NCBI RefSeq assembly: GCF_001999945.1
Contig: NZ_CP019650.1
Coordinates: forward strand, 3,339,001 to 3,403,000
Source: Microbulbifer agarilyticus
GTDB lineage: Bacteria > Pseudomonadota > Gammaproteobacteria > Pseudomonadales > Cellvibrionaceae
Direction: 5' to 3'
DNA: 64,000 bases
Program-made: the position numbers and the translations under genes
In this document: piece after piece, positions 28,089-37,243 of the stretch
How the letters are laid out: each line of letters starts with the position of its first letter
Numbering within the stretch: position 1 is the stretch's first letter
Notes under the pieces: model-generated
Databases searched by the model: none
What the model saw: only the letters and a program-made list of their open reading frames with translations
What the model was told of the DNA's origin: nothing

Positions 28089-28745
28089 ATGAACATCTGG
28101 CTATATGGACTTCGCACAATGAGCAGGCTTTTCGCGATACTCGCCGTGGTGCTACTCACCGCCTGCGCCCATACCGTTTCGGTAGATGGTCAATTCCCCA
28201 CCCCTGTGGGTAGTCAGCATCCACTGACTGTCGGAGTCTATCTGAGCGATGACTTCCGACAATTCACTTATAGCGAGAACCGGGATGACCGCGATGAGTG
28301 GAACATCAATACCGGACGCGCGCAGAAAAACCTTTTCGAGACCGTACTTGGCTCAATGTTCCGGGAGACCATCAGCCTCGCCCAGTATCCCAGCGATCTG
28401 CCCCAAGGGCTGGACTTGGTGATTGTGCCCGAAGTGCGTGAGCTCCAGTTCACCATGCCGCGGGAAACCCGCGTGAATATTTTTGAGGTTTGGATCAAGT
28501 ACGACATGCATGCCTACAACCAGCGCGGGGATTCTGTGGCCGAGTGGGTAATTACAGCATACGGAAAAACCCCAACCGCATTTTTGAAATCGCAAGAGGC
28601 CGCATTGGCACAGGCGATAAATGTAGCACTGCGAGATGCGGGTGCCACACTGTATACCGGTTTTACACAGGTACCGGAACTGCAAGCGTTTATCGCTAAT
28701 AAGCAGCGCGCACTGAGTATGCAGGAAGCGACAGACGACGAGTAA
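28089..28745 (+). CDS. Lipoprotein (cluster gene 11)
   Basis: Unnamed 218-residue lipoprotein. ATG 28089 has GGGAG 6 bp upstream and is preferred over ATG 28119. The signal peptide ends in lipobox VLLTAC near residue 25. The mature domain alternates strands and helices (PLTVGVYLSDDFRQFTY, LDLVIVPEVRELQFTM, then VNIFEVWIKYDMHAY), a plan seen in small outer-membrane lipoproteins that support transporters. I cannot assign a named family. It follows the VWA genes by 41 bp. Confidence 0.75.
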   Translation: MNIWLYGLRTMSRLFAILAVVLLTACAHTVSVDGQFPTPVGSQHPLTVGVYLSDDFRQFTYSENRDDRDEWNINTGRAQKNLFETVLGSMFRETISLAQYPSDLPQGLDLVIVPEVRELQFTMPRETRVNIFEVWIKYDMHAYNQRGDSVAEWVITAYGKTPTAFLKSQEAALAQAINVALRDAGATLYTGFTQVPELQAFIANKQRALSMQEATDDE

Positions 28746-28821
28746 TGCGCAGCCGCGCAGTAGGGATTTGTGAGTTCGGGCCGAGTCGTATCCGGCAGGC
28801 CCAATCAAGGAGGATGGTTCG

Positions 28822-29505
28822 GTGAAACCCCTGAGTAATTTGGCAGCACCACTATTGCTGGCCACAGCAGCGCTATCCAGCGGTGGTTGCACCACCGTGG
28901 TTATTGACGAATATCGGCGTAGTACCGGCGAGCTGGCTGTTGGCGATTCTGTGGTGATTCTCGGCAGACGGCATTCCAGTGAATACGAAACCGAGCCCGA
29001 CCTGATTGATTGTGTCGGAGACACTCTGCACAACCCCGAGTCCGGGGTGAACGTTATTCCAGAACAGCAGTTTGTCGACGCCCTGTATCCATGGTTTGAA
29101 CCGCGCAAAGCACCCATGCATATCAAATCGCTGAGCAAGCTGATGGATATTCCCGACGTGCGCGACCGCATGGAGCAGTATGGCGTGAAGTACATCGTCT
29201 GGATTGACGGTTCGACGGAAACCACCTCCAGCGCAGGCTCTATTGGCTGCTCGATTAGTACCGCAGGTGCGGGCTGCTTCGGTTTCGGCACCTGGGATAA
29301 AGAGTCGGACTATGAAGCGTCGGTATGGGATTTCCGCGATCAGGAGCTGTCAGGAAAGATCAGCGCTGATGCCCAGGGTACTTCTTACATGCCCGCGATC
29401 GTCGTACCCATCCCACTAATTGCCCGCGTACAGAACAACGCGTGCAAGGGCATGGCCGCGCAGTTACGGGAATTTTTATTACCACCACAATCCGCCAGTC
29501 GGTAG
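28822..29505 (+). CDS. Lipoprotein with conserved cysteines (cluster gene 12)
   Basis: Unnamed 227-residue lipoprotein. The GTG start has AAGGAGG seven bases upstream, the best ribosome site in the cluster. The lipobox is SSGGC near residue 23. The mature chain has a GDSVVILGRRHSSEYETEPD segment, Cys in DLIDCVGDTLHNP, then IKYIVW-type strand YGVKYIVWIDGSTET and a Gly/Ser/Cys-rich loop (GCSISTAGAGCFGFGTW). Four further cysteines suggest disulfides and a periplasmic or surface location. No catalytic motif is recognised. Confidence 0.75.
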   Translation: MKPLSNLAAPLLLATAALSSGGCTTVVIDEYRRSTGELAVGDSVVILGRRHSSEYETEPDLIDCVGDTLHNPESGVNVIPEQQFVDALYPWFEPRKAPMHIKSLSKLMDIPDVRDRMEQYGVKYIVWIDGSTETTSSAGSIGCSISTAGAGCFGFGTWDKESDYEASVWDFRDQELSGKISADAQGTSYMPAIVVPIPLIARVQNNACKGMAAQLREFLLPPQSASR

Positions 29506-29557
29506 CGATCGGCGGTCACTTAGCTAAGGATCGGAGAGAATAAGACAGGAGATCATC

Positions 29558-31009
29558 ATGCACACATTCAAAAAACTTATGGTCGCAGCTCTGCTGGCCA
29601 GTGCAGTGGGCTGTGCATTCAACCCAGCCACCAATCGACCAGACCTGGTGCTGATGTCAGAAGAGAAAGAGATAAAGATCGGGCGTGAAATGCACGAGAA
29701 GCTGGTCGCTAGCACCCCGACCTATAACGATCCAATTCTGAATGCCTATGTGGAACACGTGGGGCAAAAAATTGCCCGGGCCAGCGATCGTCCAGACCTG
29801 ACCTATTACTTCACCATCATCGACAGTCAGGATATCAATGCCTTTGCACTACCCGGCGGCTATGTGTACATCAACCGCGGTCTGCTGACCTATCTGCAGT
29901 CTGAGGCCGAGATGGCGGCAGTACTCGCCCATGAAGTGGGGCATATTACCGCCCGCCACGCGGTCCGCCAGAAAACCGCCGCCACAGGCGCGGGTGTTGC
30001 CTCGGTACTTTCCGTGCTGGTTACGGGCAGCGGCGTTGTCGGCGATGTGGCAAACCTCTGGAGCACCGCAGCGGTGAAAGGCTACGGTCGTGACATGGAG
30101 CTCGAGGCCGACCGCTTTGGTGCCCAGTACATGTACAACGCGGGGTATGACCCGCAGTCAATGATCAATGTGATCGCACTGCTGAAGGATCAGGAAACCT
30201 TCGCTCGGCGCCGTGCCAGGGTCGAAGGGAAGAAACAACAGACGTACCACGGTGTTTTCTCATCCCACCCGCGCAATGACATTCGCTTGCGCGAAGTCGT
30301 GGAGGCCGCGGGTGAACTGCCGGAAGACAAGAAAATTACCAAAGTGGAATATTACCGGGAGCGCACCGATGGACTGGTGTACGGTCAAAATGCACAGGAA
30401 AGCGAAAAGAATCGCTTCAATCACAAGAGCCTCGGCTTCTCGCTTTTGTTCCCCGATGGCTGGAATGTAGAAAACCAGCGCAATGCGATCGTCGGTACCG
30501 CCCCGGACAAATCCGCTATGATGACTATTCGCGTTGGCAAACGCGATGGTAACCAGCCTGCGGATATGGCACTGCGTGGTGTATATGACGTGCGCAGCCT
30601 TGAGGAAGACGAAGCCCTCAGCCAATACCGTTTGGAGGGGCACACCGGCAAACTGCCTGTGCGCACCACAGATTCACCAGACCGTGTCGCGGTGCTGTTC
30701 TATGGTAGCCGGCAATACATCCTCGAGGGCAAAGTTTCCGAGGAGTCAGAGGATAAAGAGAAGCAGGCGGAATACGACAACTTGTTTATGACGAGCATTC
30801 GCAGTTTCCGTCCATTGCGTAAAACCGATATCGTGAAGCCAGATATCAAGCGCGTGCGCTATGTACAGGCAAACGATAAGACAACCTTTTCATCGCTGGC
30901 CCGACATATGGAAATCGGCGAATACGCGGAGGAGCAATTGCGTCTACTCAACGGCTACTATCCGCGCGGTGAACCCAAGGCCGGAGAATGGATCAAAATC
31001 GTTCAGTAA
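29558..31009 (+). CDS. M48-family metalloprotease lipoprotein with LysM-like tail (cluster gene 13)
   Basis: 483-residue lipoprotein (lipobox ASAVGC near residue 19). The zinc protease domain spans about 45-240: AFALPGGYVYINRGLL, the HEVGH zinc motif near residue 126, and the third ligand in MELEADRFGAQYM near 190, as in the LoiP/BepA group of periplasmic M48 enzymes. A second domain at about 280-415 (LGFSLLFPDGWNVENQ) is of unknown role. The last 65 residues end PRGEPKAGEWIKIVQ, typical of a LysM-like module that could hold the enzyme to peptidoglycan. M48 lipoproteins process or quality-control outer-membrane proteins. It closes the cluster before a GC-rich hairpin. Confidence 0.86.
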   Translation: MHTFKKLMVAALLASAVGCAFNPATNRPDLVLMSEEKEIKIGREMHEKLVASTPTYNDPILNAYVEHVGQKIARASDRPDLTYYFTIIDSQDINAFALPGGYVYINRGLLTYLQSEAEMAAVLAHEVGHITARHAVRQKTAATGAGVASVLSVLVTGSGVVGDVANLWSTAAVKGYGRDMELEADRFGAQYMYNAGYDPQSMINVIALLKDQETFARRRARVEGKKQQTYHGVFSSHPRNDIRLREVVEAAGELPEDKKITKVEYYRERTDGLVYGQNAQESEKNRFNHKSLGFSLLFPDGWNVENQRNAIVGTAPDKSAMMTIRVGKRDGNQPADMALRGVYDVRSLEEDEALSQYRLEGHTGKLPVRTTDSPDRVAVLFYGSRQYILEGKVSEESEDKEKQAEYDNLFMTSIRSFRPLRKTDIVKPDIKRVRYVQANDKTTFSSLARHMEIGEYAEEQLRLLNGYYPRGEPKAGEWIKIVQ

Positions 31010-31024
31010 TTTGACGTACTCATT

Positions 31025-31048
31025 GCGGGCGCCAAAATCAGCGCCCGC
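31025..31048 (+). terminator. GC-rich hairpin at the end of the envelope cluster
   Basis: GCGGGCGC and GCGCCCGC arms around an 8-base loop, 15 bp after the M48 stop. It is followed by C-rich rather than T-rich sequence, so termination may be weak or factor-assisted. Confidence 0.5.
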
Positions 31049-31167
31049 GCCCTTCCCTCACCTCTGACTGACACACTTTTGTCACAATTCACTTTCTGCC
31101 ATTGCGCCATTTTTATTCCAGTTCAACCCGGGTATGTTTAGGCGAACTCTCAATTGCCAGTACCGCC

Positions 31168-32253
31168 ATGCGCTCTCTTTGTTTCATTTTTATTACGTTT
31201 GCCTGTGTTTTTTCTCAGAGCCTGCACGCCTCTGAGCAGAACAATCCAATTGTTATCGCGCATCGCGGTGCGTCTGGCTATTTGCCTGAACACACACTCG
31301 AAGCGAAAACCCTGGCCTACGCCTTGGGTGCGGATTACATCGAGCAAGATCTGGTGTTAAGCAAAGATAACCACCTGATTGTAATGCACGACATCTATTT
31401 GGATCATGTCACCGATGTCGCGAGCAAGTTCCCAGATAAAGCCCGCGCCGATGGGCATTTCTATACCATCGACTTCACTCTCCCTGAACTCAAGCAACTG
31501 CGTGTAACCGGACCTTTCGTAAAAGTGCTTGGAAAGGAGATACCGAAATACGGCAAACGCTTTCCGCTGTGGCGCTCGCAATTCCAACTGGCGACGTTTG
31601 AAGAGGAGCTGGAACTTATTCAGGGCCTCAACCAGTCATTGGGCTACAACACGGGCATCTATCCGGAGATAAAGAAGCCCTATTTCCATGCACAAGAGGG
31701 GCGCGACATTTCCCGCGCGGTACTGCAAGTACTTAAGCAGTACGGCTACACAAAGCCCGATAGCAAGGTCTACCTGCAGTCTTTTGATGCTGAAGAACTG
31801 CAACGTATTCATCAGGAGCTGCTGCCCGCAATGAACATGGATATACCGCTGGTGCAGTTAATCGCCGAAACCGATTGGGAAGAGAAACGGGTAAAGCAGG
31901 CGGGGCAGTGGCAGAACTACGATTTCGACTGGATGCACACACCAGAAGGGCTGAAAAAGATCGCGGGCTACGCTGCGGGGATCGGCCCCTGGCATCCAAT
32001 GCTGGTTAACGATGAAGGAACAGCAAGCGCACTGCTAACGGAGGCGCGCAAACTGGGACTGCAGGTACACCCATACACATTCCGCGCAGACCCACTGCAG
32101 ATCCCAGATGCTTACCGAGATTTTGAGGAGTTTATTGGGTTGTATGTGGAACAACTGCAGGTTGATGGTCTGTTTACCGACCATCCGGATAAGGTGCGCA
32201 GTTACCTGTCACAGCGTCGCGAACAGCAGCCCCGCGAGGAAGTCTCCCCCTAG
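31168..32253 (+). CDS. glpQ: Periplasmic glycerophosphodiester phosphodiesterase
   Basis: Hydrolyses glycerophosphodiesters from lipid turnover to glycerol 3-phosphate and an alcohol. ATG 31168 is chosen so that the frame opens with a signal peptide (FIFITFACVFSQSLHA); an upstream extension would precede it. The active-site HRGASGYLPEHT is near residue 33 and the EQDLVLSKDNHLIVMHD calcium/phosphate segment near 60-77. The length, about 361 residues, matches GlpQ. A late FTDHPD motif is also typical. It faces the GGDEF gene tail to tail with 23 bp between the stops. Confidence 0.93.
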   Translation: MRSLCFIFITFACVFSQSLHASEQNNPIVIAHRGASGYLPEHTLEAKTLAYALGADYIEQDLVLSKDNHLIVMHDIYLDHVTDVASKFPDKARADGHFYTIDFTLPELKQLRVTGPFVKVLGKEIPKYGKRFPLWRSQFQLATFEEELELIQGLNQSLGYNTGIYPEIKKPYFHAQEGRDISRAVLQVLKQYGYTKPDSKVYLQSFDAEELQRIHQELLPAMNMDIPLVQLIAETDWEEKRVKQAGQWQNYDFDWMHTPEGLKKIAGYAAGIGPWHPMLVNDEGTASALLTEARKLGLQVHPYTFRADPLQIPDAYRDFEEFIGLYVEQLQVDGLFTDHPDKVRSYLSQRREQQPREEVSP

Positions 32254-32276
32254 GCAGCGAGCCCCCCGTACATGTA

Positions 32277-34196
32277 TCAGGCGGGCTCGACACCCGCGGT
32301 GTCGGAAGTCGTTAAACGACGCTCGGTAGCAGTGTCAGCATCTGACGCATAATCCACCACTTGGTTACGCCCCTGCTGCTTGGCCCGGTACAGTGCCAAA
32401 TCGGCCTGGCGCATTAATTGCTCGACGGACACATCGTTATCGGTATGTGCCACACCAATGCTCGAGGTGAAGCTTACCTCCCCTGCGGGGGTTGGCAGGC
32501 GGATACCGGCAATTGCGTCTCTAAGCCGCTCCGCGGTATGCAGCGAATCCGGCCTGGATTCGGTGATCAGTAGCGCAAATTCCTCACCACCCAGGCGGCC
32601 AAACACATCCGTCTCGCGTATCTTGGTTTGAATCGCTGCACTGAACTGGCGCAGCGCTTCGTCACCCACCCCGTGTCCATGTTCATCGTTGATGGACTTA
32701 AAGTGGTCGATATCAAACATCAATAAACTGGCAGGCTCACTTTGGCGATAGGCGCGCTTGATACAGAGTTCGGCGTCCGCAAGGAAGCTGCGGCGATTGC
32801 GAATACCGGTGAGTGGGTCAGTCCGCGCTTCCATCTCGGCGAGTTGCTTCGCCTTCTCCAGCTCTTCCGTACGCGCACGCACCAGGCCTTCGAGCTTAAC
32901 TTTCGATTGTTCGAGGTGTCGCCGATACTGCCGTTCCGATTCCAAAGCCTGTATACGCACCCGACGCAGCTTGATCCCCATGGCGGCCATAATCGTCACC
33001 ATTTCGACAAAAGAGCTCAATGGCGGCAGGTAGTAGTTCACCAGGTTGTGATCAACCACACCGAGATCGCGCAGTGCCTGATAGAAGAGCCCGGCCAGTA
33101 ACAGTGTCCAGCCCACAGCGAATACTGCCGCCTCACTGGACCCCTGCCGCCAGCGCACCAGCGCAATGACCGTGGAGGCCGGGTACAACAGCAGCGCCAG
33201 GGTAATCGAGATCAACGCAACAGCCTTGAGCTGCAAAATTGCGCTGATCAACAAAATGCCCGCATTAACCATCATCAGGATGAGTATGTAGTCGAGACGT
33301 GGGGTGTACTTGCGGGTTTGCAAAAACAGGCGATCAAACACCACGCCACACAAAATGCTGATGGCACCGGTGGCGGACATATAGCTCCAGTGGAAGTCCT
33401 GCTGGAGAACATATTGGTGGGTGAACCCCAAAATCGTACCCCAGGCGACGATTTTGGAAATGCCATACACGAAATAGGCAAAGAAGCTGGAATCGCCTGT
33501 GGTAATACCCACAATAAGCGAGAACAGTGAGATCAGCGCAATGCCGCCGAACAGGAACGCGAGTATGGCGGTTTCACCGGTGTGGGACTTGCTGAGCGCA
33601 TCCGGGGTCCAGATTCTCATCGAGGGGAACACAAAGCCCGCCTCCTCAGAGTCGTAGCGCACCAGAAACTTCACCGTCTCGCCCGGCGGCAACTCCACAG
33701 GTACGACAAATCGGTTGTGAAACACCGGGCGCTGGGTGAACGGCTCCCCCATTGCCAGGTCTACCAGCTCGAGGAAATCTGCAGAGGATTCGCCACGCGC
33801 AAACGCCTGCAGACGGATTAACTGGTGATCCACATATTCCAGATGTAGTGGCAATGCCTGCTGATGGGTATTGTGCAGTTCGAAGTAAGACCAGTAGCTG
33901 CCCTTTTGCAGCCCGGTGGAACCGCCTCCCGCCAGCGGGGAGAAACTGCCAGACTGCAGCGCCGCCAGTGCATCCGCCAGCGTTGCCTGGCCACTCGGGT
34001 CATGCCAGATATTCGCCTGTCCAGTGCGCTGATTGCCCTCTTCACCAGCACCGACTTGCGTAGCGACCTGCGCAAGCACCGAAACCGGAATGAGAAGTAG
34101 CAGCACCAGCACAGCAAAAAACCGAGCCGAGGCCCGCTTCACGCAGCGCGATGCCGACACATTGGAAACCCCTAGCGAGGACAGAGTGGCGTTCAT
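32277..34196 (-). CDS. DISM-type sensor diguanylate cyclase
   Basis: 639-residue membrane receptor that probably makes cyclic di-GMP. It has a signal peptide, a periplasmic 7TMR-DISM extracellular domain (about 50-195, QKGSYWSYFELHNTHQQ), seven membrane helices (about 205-405), a coiled coil (about 415-460) and a C-terminal GGDEF domain from about 470. The active site reads GRLGGEEF and keeps the inhibitory RxxD site five residues before it (RETD), so activity and product feedback are expected. SIGVAHTDNDVSVEQLMRQAD completes the domain. It stands alone on the minus strand. Confidence 0.92.
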   Translation of the reverse strand: MNATLSSLGVSNVSASRCVKRASARFFAVLVLLLLIPVSVLAQVATQVGAGEEGNQRTGQANIWHDPSGQATLADALAALQSGSFSPLAGGGSTGLQKGSYWSYFELHNTHQQALPLHLEYVDHQLIRLQAFARGESSADFLELVDLAMGEPFTQRPVFHNRFVVPVELPPGETVKFLVRYDSEEAGFVFPSMRIWTPDALSKSHTGETAILAFLFGGIALISLFSLIVGITTGDSSFFAYFVYGISKIVAWGTILGFTHQYVLQQDFHWSYMSATGAISILCGVVFDRLFLQTRKYTPRLDYILILMMVNAGILLISAILQLKAVALISITLALLLYPASTVIALVRWRQGSSEAAVFAVGWTLLLAGLFYQALRDLGVVDHNLVNYYLPPLSSFVEMVTIMAAMGIKLRRVRIQALESERQYRRHLEQSKVKLEGLVRARTEELEKAKQLAEMEARTDPLTGIRNRRSFLADAELCIKRAYRQSEPASLLMFDIDHFKSINDEHGHGVGDEALRQFSAAIQTKIRETDVFGRLGGEEFALLITESRPDSLHTAERLRDAIAGIRLPTPAGEVSFTSSIGVAHTDNDVSVEQLMRQADLALYRAKQQGRNQVVDYASDADTATERRLTTSDTAGVEPA

Positions 34197-34521
34197 GGAC
34201 AGCCCGAAATTGCCAGTTATAAGTGTTATTCAATCAACTGCTGAGCTTAACAAGCCTCGCGGCAGTGCATTTTCCAGCCATATTTATTGTTCGCAGCTGG
34301 GGACTGGCCCGAGGAGCCTGCACAGTACCGGTGCGGAGCCTATCAGCCCCGTCTAACTGACTAGCAGTTTACCGGGTCAGGCCCGCAGAATCACGGTCGA
34401 ATGAGGGCCTGATTGCGCAAGACTACATCCACATTCACTGGCGAAATAAGGCGCACCAACGAGCGACGTAGCACTCGGTCGATCAGGCAAATAGAAATTC
34501 CGATATATGGATATAAAAACA

Positions 34522-34549
34522 AAAATGGCCGCCCTACGGCGACCATTTT
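34522..34549 (-). terminator. Intrinsic terminator of the crotonase gene
   Basis: On the minus strand, AAAATGGTCGCC and GGCGGCCATTTT form a 12-bp stem (one wobble) with loop GTAG, followed by TGTTTTTAT, about 80 bp after the crotonase stop. The remaining 34197-34521 interval, upstream of the GGDEF gene, shows no gene or clear promoter. Confidence 0.8.
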
Positions 34550-34628
34550 CGAACCCTGTTCCACTTAATAGTGAGCAATGCGCGCCAGAAGGCGACACCA
34601 CTAAAGCGAACAGCGATGTAATAGTTTG

Positions 34629-35420
34629 TCACTCAAACCGGGAAAAATCTGCCGGCCGCTTTTCCATAAAGGCCGTAGCCGCCTCACGGAACTCCTCCGA
34701 CTGCAGGCGCTGCTGGAAGTGCAGCGCCTCTTCGCGAATCACCGCCATACCATTCTCGTAGGTACCCTGACGCAGCAGTTTTTTACTCAGACGCACCGCT
34801 TCGGGGGCCCTTTTCGCGAGTTCTTGCGCATATTCACGCGCGCGCCCCAGAGCCTCGCCGGAAAATACGACTTCATTACAGATATTCACGTTAGCCGCGG
34901 TCTGGGCATCAAACTTATTGCCCAGCAACAGCAGTTCAGAGGCTTTGGTGTGGCCCATGATGCGTGGCAACAACAGGCTGGATGCATACTCCGGGCACAG
35001 CCCCAGGTTCACGAATGGCATCTGGAACATCGCGTGATCTTCCGCGATCGCCAGGTCACAGTGCAGCAGCAGCGTGGTGCCGATACCCACTGCCACCCCG
35101 CTGACCGCAGCAACAACCGGCTTGGGGAATTCGTACAGCGCGGTCATAAACTGAAACACGGGTGAGTCTTCGCTGGACGCCGAGCCATCGAGGAAATCTG
35201 TAAGGTCGTTGCCGCTGGTGAAGGCACCGCCGGCGCCGGTGAGGATGACAACCCGCACCTCGGAGTTCGCGGCTGCATCTCGCAGCAGCTGCGCCATGGC
35301 GGAGTACATGGCCTTGGTCAGCGCGTTTTTACGCTCTGGCCGATTAATGGTGATCTCCAGAACCCGGTTGCTTAATTGGGCATCAATTTCTGCACAGGGG
35401 CTTTCGAAAGGGCTTGGCAT
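34629..35420 (-). CDS. Enoyl-CoA hydratase/isomerase (crotonase family)
   Basis: 263-residue crotonase-fold enzyme acting on 2-enoyl-CoA or related acyl-CoA. Oxyanion-hole segments are NRPERKNALTKAM near 25 and GAGGAFTSGNDLTDFL near 62, then AAVSGVAVGIGTTLLLHCDL near 105. In FVNLGLCPEYASSLLLPR the acidic residue Glu near 138 may serve as catalytic base; the second glutamate of hydratases is not obvious, so isomerase or other activity is possible. The C-terminal MEKRPADF is typical of PaaG/ECI-type members. It is divergent from kynA across 290 bp. Confidence 0.88.
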   Translation of the reverse strand: MPSPFESPCAEIDAQLSNRVLEITINRPERKNALTKAMYSAMAQLLRDAAANSEVRVVILTGAGGAFTSGNDLTDFLDGSASSEDSPVFQFMTALYEFPKPVVAAVSGVAVGIGTTLLLHCDLAIAEDHAMFQMPFVNLGLCPEYASSLLLPRIMGHTKASELLLLGNKFDAQTAANVNICNEVVFSGEALGRAREYAQELAKRAPEAVRLSKKLLRQGTYENGMAVIREEALHFQQRLQSEEFREAATAFMEKRPADFSRFE

Positions 35421-35601
35421 ACGGGGCTCCGCTATTACTTGGTTTCGTTATATTCGTGGCCATCAGCGCTAGTTTAGCCAGTCATTGCGCGCTTACGAGG
35501 TCCATTTCGACCAGTTTGCGTTACCTAACCCGAATTCACGCCCCACGGCGATACAACCACACGTCACGCAATGTACTTTCCAAAAAATACCTTATCGACC
35601 T

Positions 35602-35607
35602 TATAAT
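35602..35607 (+). promoter_or_regulatory. Candidate -10 element for kynA
   Basis: Perfect TATAAT 104 bp upstream of the kynA start in the divergent interval; no good -35 hexamer is found 16-18 bp before it, so an activator may be needed. Confidence 0.4.
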
Positions 35608-35710
35608 GTGGCCAAATTGGTGCAAATTAACGCAACTTTTAATTTAAATACCGGCGAATACCGTTACATATATTGCAACTGGCGGCATTCGACAAAAGGA
35701 ACCCTCTGAC

Positions 35711-36493
35711 ATGACCGTTACCTACAGCTCTTACCTGAAGGTAGACGAGCTGCTGGAATGCCAGCAACCGCTCTCCGAAGGCCCTGAACACGACGAATTA
35801 CTGTTTATTGTTATCCACCAGAGCTACGAACTGTGGTTCAAGCAGCTGCTGCATGAGCTGGACTTTCTGGTGCGCCTGTTCTGCGCAGGAGAGCGCAATC
35901 GCGCACTACACACACTCAAGCGGGTGGATACAATTTACCGCACGCTGATCCAGCAGGTGGATATCCTGGAGACACTAACGCCACTGGAATTCATGTCCTT
36001 TCGAGACCGCTTATCCACCGCCAGTGGTTTTCAGTCTTATCAATTCCGTGAACTGGAATTCCTCTACGGCGCTAAGGATCCGCGCAAACTGCAGAACTAC
36101 GAGCAAGGGTCTGAGCACTACCAACGTCTTCAAACACGTCTCGAAGCCCCTACGCTGTGGGATGCTTTCCTGCAGTTCCTCGCCCACGAGGGGCACACCA
36201 TTCCAGATAGCGTGTTAAATCGGGATTTCAGTCAGGTCGCAGAGTCTTCTCCGGCGGTACGGGCCGTGTTGATTGATGTTTACCGCAATGACCCGCTGGT
36301 AAGCGATATCTGCGAGGCTCTGGTGGATATCGACACCTCACTGCAGCAGTGGCGCTATCGCCATGTAAAAATGGTTGAGCGGACCATCGGCAGCAAAATG
36401 GGCACCGGTGGCTCCAGTGGTGTGGGCTACCTACAAAGTACCCTGTTCAAGCCGGTATTCCCCGACCTGTGGGCAATTCGCTCCGAGTTTTAA
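35711..36493 (+). CDS. kynA: Tryptophan 2,3-dioxygenase
   Basis: Heme enzyme that opens the indole ring of tryptophan to N-formylkynurenine, first step of the kynurenine pathway. 260 residues. The substrate-binding segment FIVIHQSYELWFKQLLHEL near 30 and SGFQSYQFRELEFLYG near 100 are diagnostic, and the axial heme His is in RYRHVKMVERTIGSKMG near 217. GTGGSSGVGYLQ closes the substrate pocket. AAAGGA precedes the start at a rather long distance. No kynurenine-pathway partners are nearby and the neighbouring crotonase has no known link. Confidence 0.95.
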   Translation: MTVTYSSYLKVDELLECQQPLSEGPEHDELLFIVIHQSYELWFKQLLHELDFLVRLFCAGERNRALHTLKRVDTIYRTLIQQVDILETLTPLEFMSFRDRLSTASGFQSYQFRELEFLYGAKDPRKLQNYEQGSEHYQRLQTRLEAPTLWDAFLQFLAHEGHTIPDSVLNRDFSQVAESSPAVRAVLIDVYRNDPLVSDICEALVDIDTSLQQWRYRHVKMVERTIGSKMGTGGSSGVGYLQSTLFKPVFPDLWAIRSEF

Positions 36494-36580
36494 CCCCGTG
36501 CCCACGAGCGGTCACTATCGGCCGCTCGTAACTAAGCGCAATTCCGAGGCCCCGACTCTCCAACACCAAATTCCGGGCAT

Positions 36581-36610
36581 AAAAAAAGCCAGCAAGCGCT
36601 GGCTTTTTTT
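36581..36610. terminator. Bidirectional terminator between kynA and exbD
   Basis: Perfect 13-bp arms AAAAAAAGCCAGC and its complement around an AAGC loop, giving a T7 tract on either strand between two convergent genes. Confidence 0.92.
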
Positions 36611-36654
36611 GATCCTGTGAGAGAGCAGCTCCCGCGGGACACTCTCTTCGTGAA

Positions 36655-37077
36655 TCAGTCTTCGAACGGTACCAGGGAAACCTGAATATTCGGGTTTACC
36701 TCTTTCGCCGCGTCAGCGATGGTCACGTAAGTGTCCGCGCTGGACTTGTTGTGCGCACGGATAATCACGATCGCCTGCGGGTTTTCCGCGAAGAGCTGAG
36801 CAATACGTGCACGTACTGCACGGCTGTCCACTCGTGTCGGGCCCATCCAGATCTCGTCAGCAGAGTTCACGCTGATCAGGATGTTTTGCTTGTCGGGGTC
36901 GGGCGGAGTTTCTACCTGCTGATCCGGATCAGGTACATTCACGTCCAGCGCCTTCTCTTTTACGAAGGATGCCGTCACGATGAAGAAGATCAACATGATG
37001 AATACGACGTCCAACATGGGCGTCAGGTCGATATCCGCTTTTTCTTCTTCTACGGCCTTACCGCGTCGTCTACTCAT
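36655..37077 (-). CDS. exbD: Orphan ExbD/TolR-type protein
   Basis: 140-residue single-pass inner-membrane protein of the ExbD/TolR family. The ion-carrying helix is DLTPMLDVVFIMLIFFIVT with the essential Asp near residue 23; the periplasmic domain ends IVIIRAHNKSSADTYVTIAD and NPNIQVSLVPF. In the TonB system it would couple proton flow to outer-membrane transport together with ExbB. No exbB or tonB is adjacent; the gene follows mgsA on the same strand after 166 bp. It may use an ExbB encoded elsewhere. Confidence 0.92.
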   Translation of the reverse strand: MSRRRGKAVEEEKADIDLTPMLDVVFIMLIFFIVTASFVKEKALDVNVPDPDQQVETPPDPDKQNILISVNSADEIWMGPTRVDSRAVRARIAQLFAENPQAIVIIRAHNKSSADTYVTIADAAKEVNPNIQVSLVPFED

Positions 37078-37243
37078 AAAACACCGTACAGTTTTTGATT
37101 CGAATTCGCCGGATTCACCGGTCTAATCAGGTGGGGAAGATTGCCGCGAAATGGCCACCAATGCAAGTGCAACCTACACAACCACAACATAAGCCTTAAA
37201 AATCAAAGGCTTACAAACCGCAGAATACCCGAAAGCTCACATT

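Noticed and set aside
14988..31009. Considered a type VI secretion locus because of FHA-like, TPR, SUMF1-like and lipoprotein genes.
   Set aside because: No sheath, tube, baseplate, TssJLM or ClpV gene is present.
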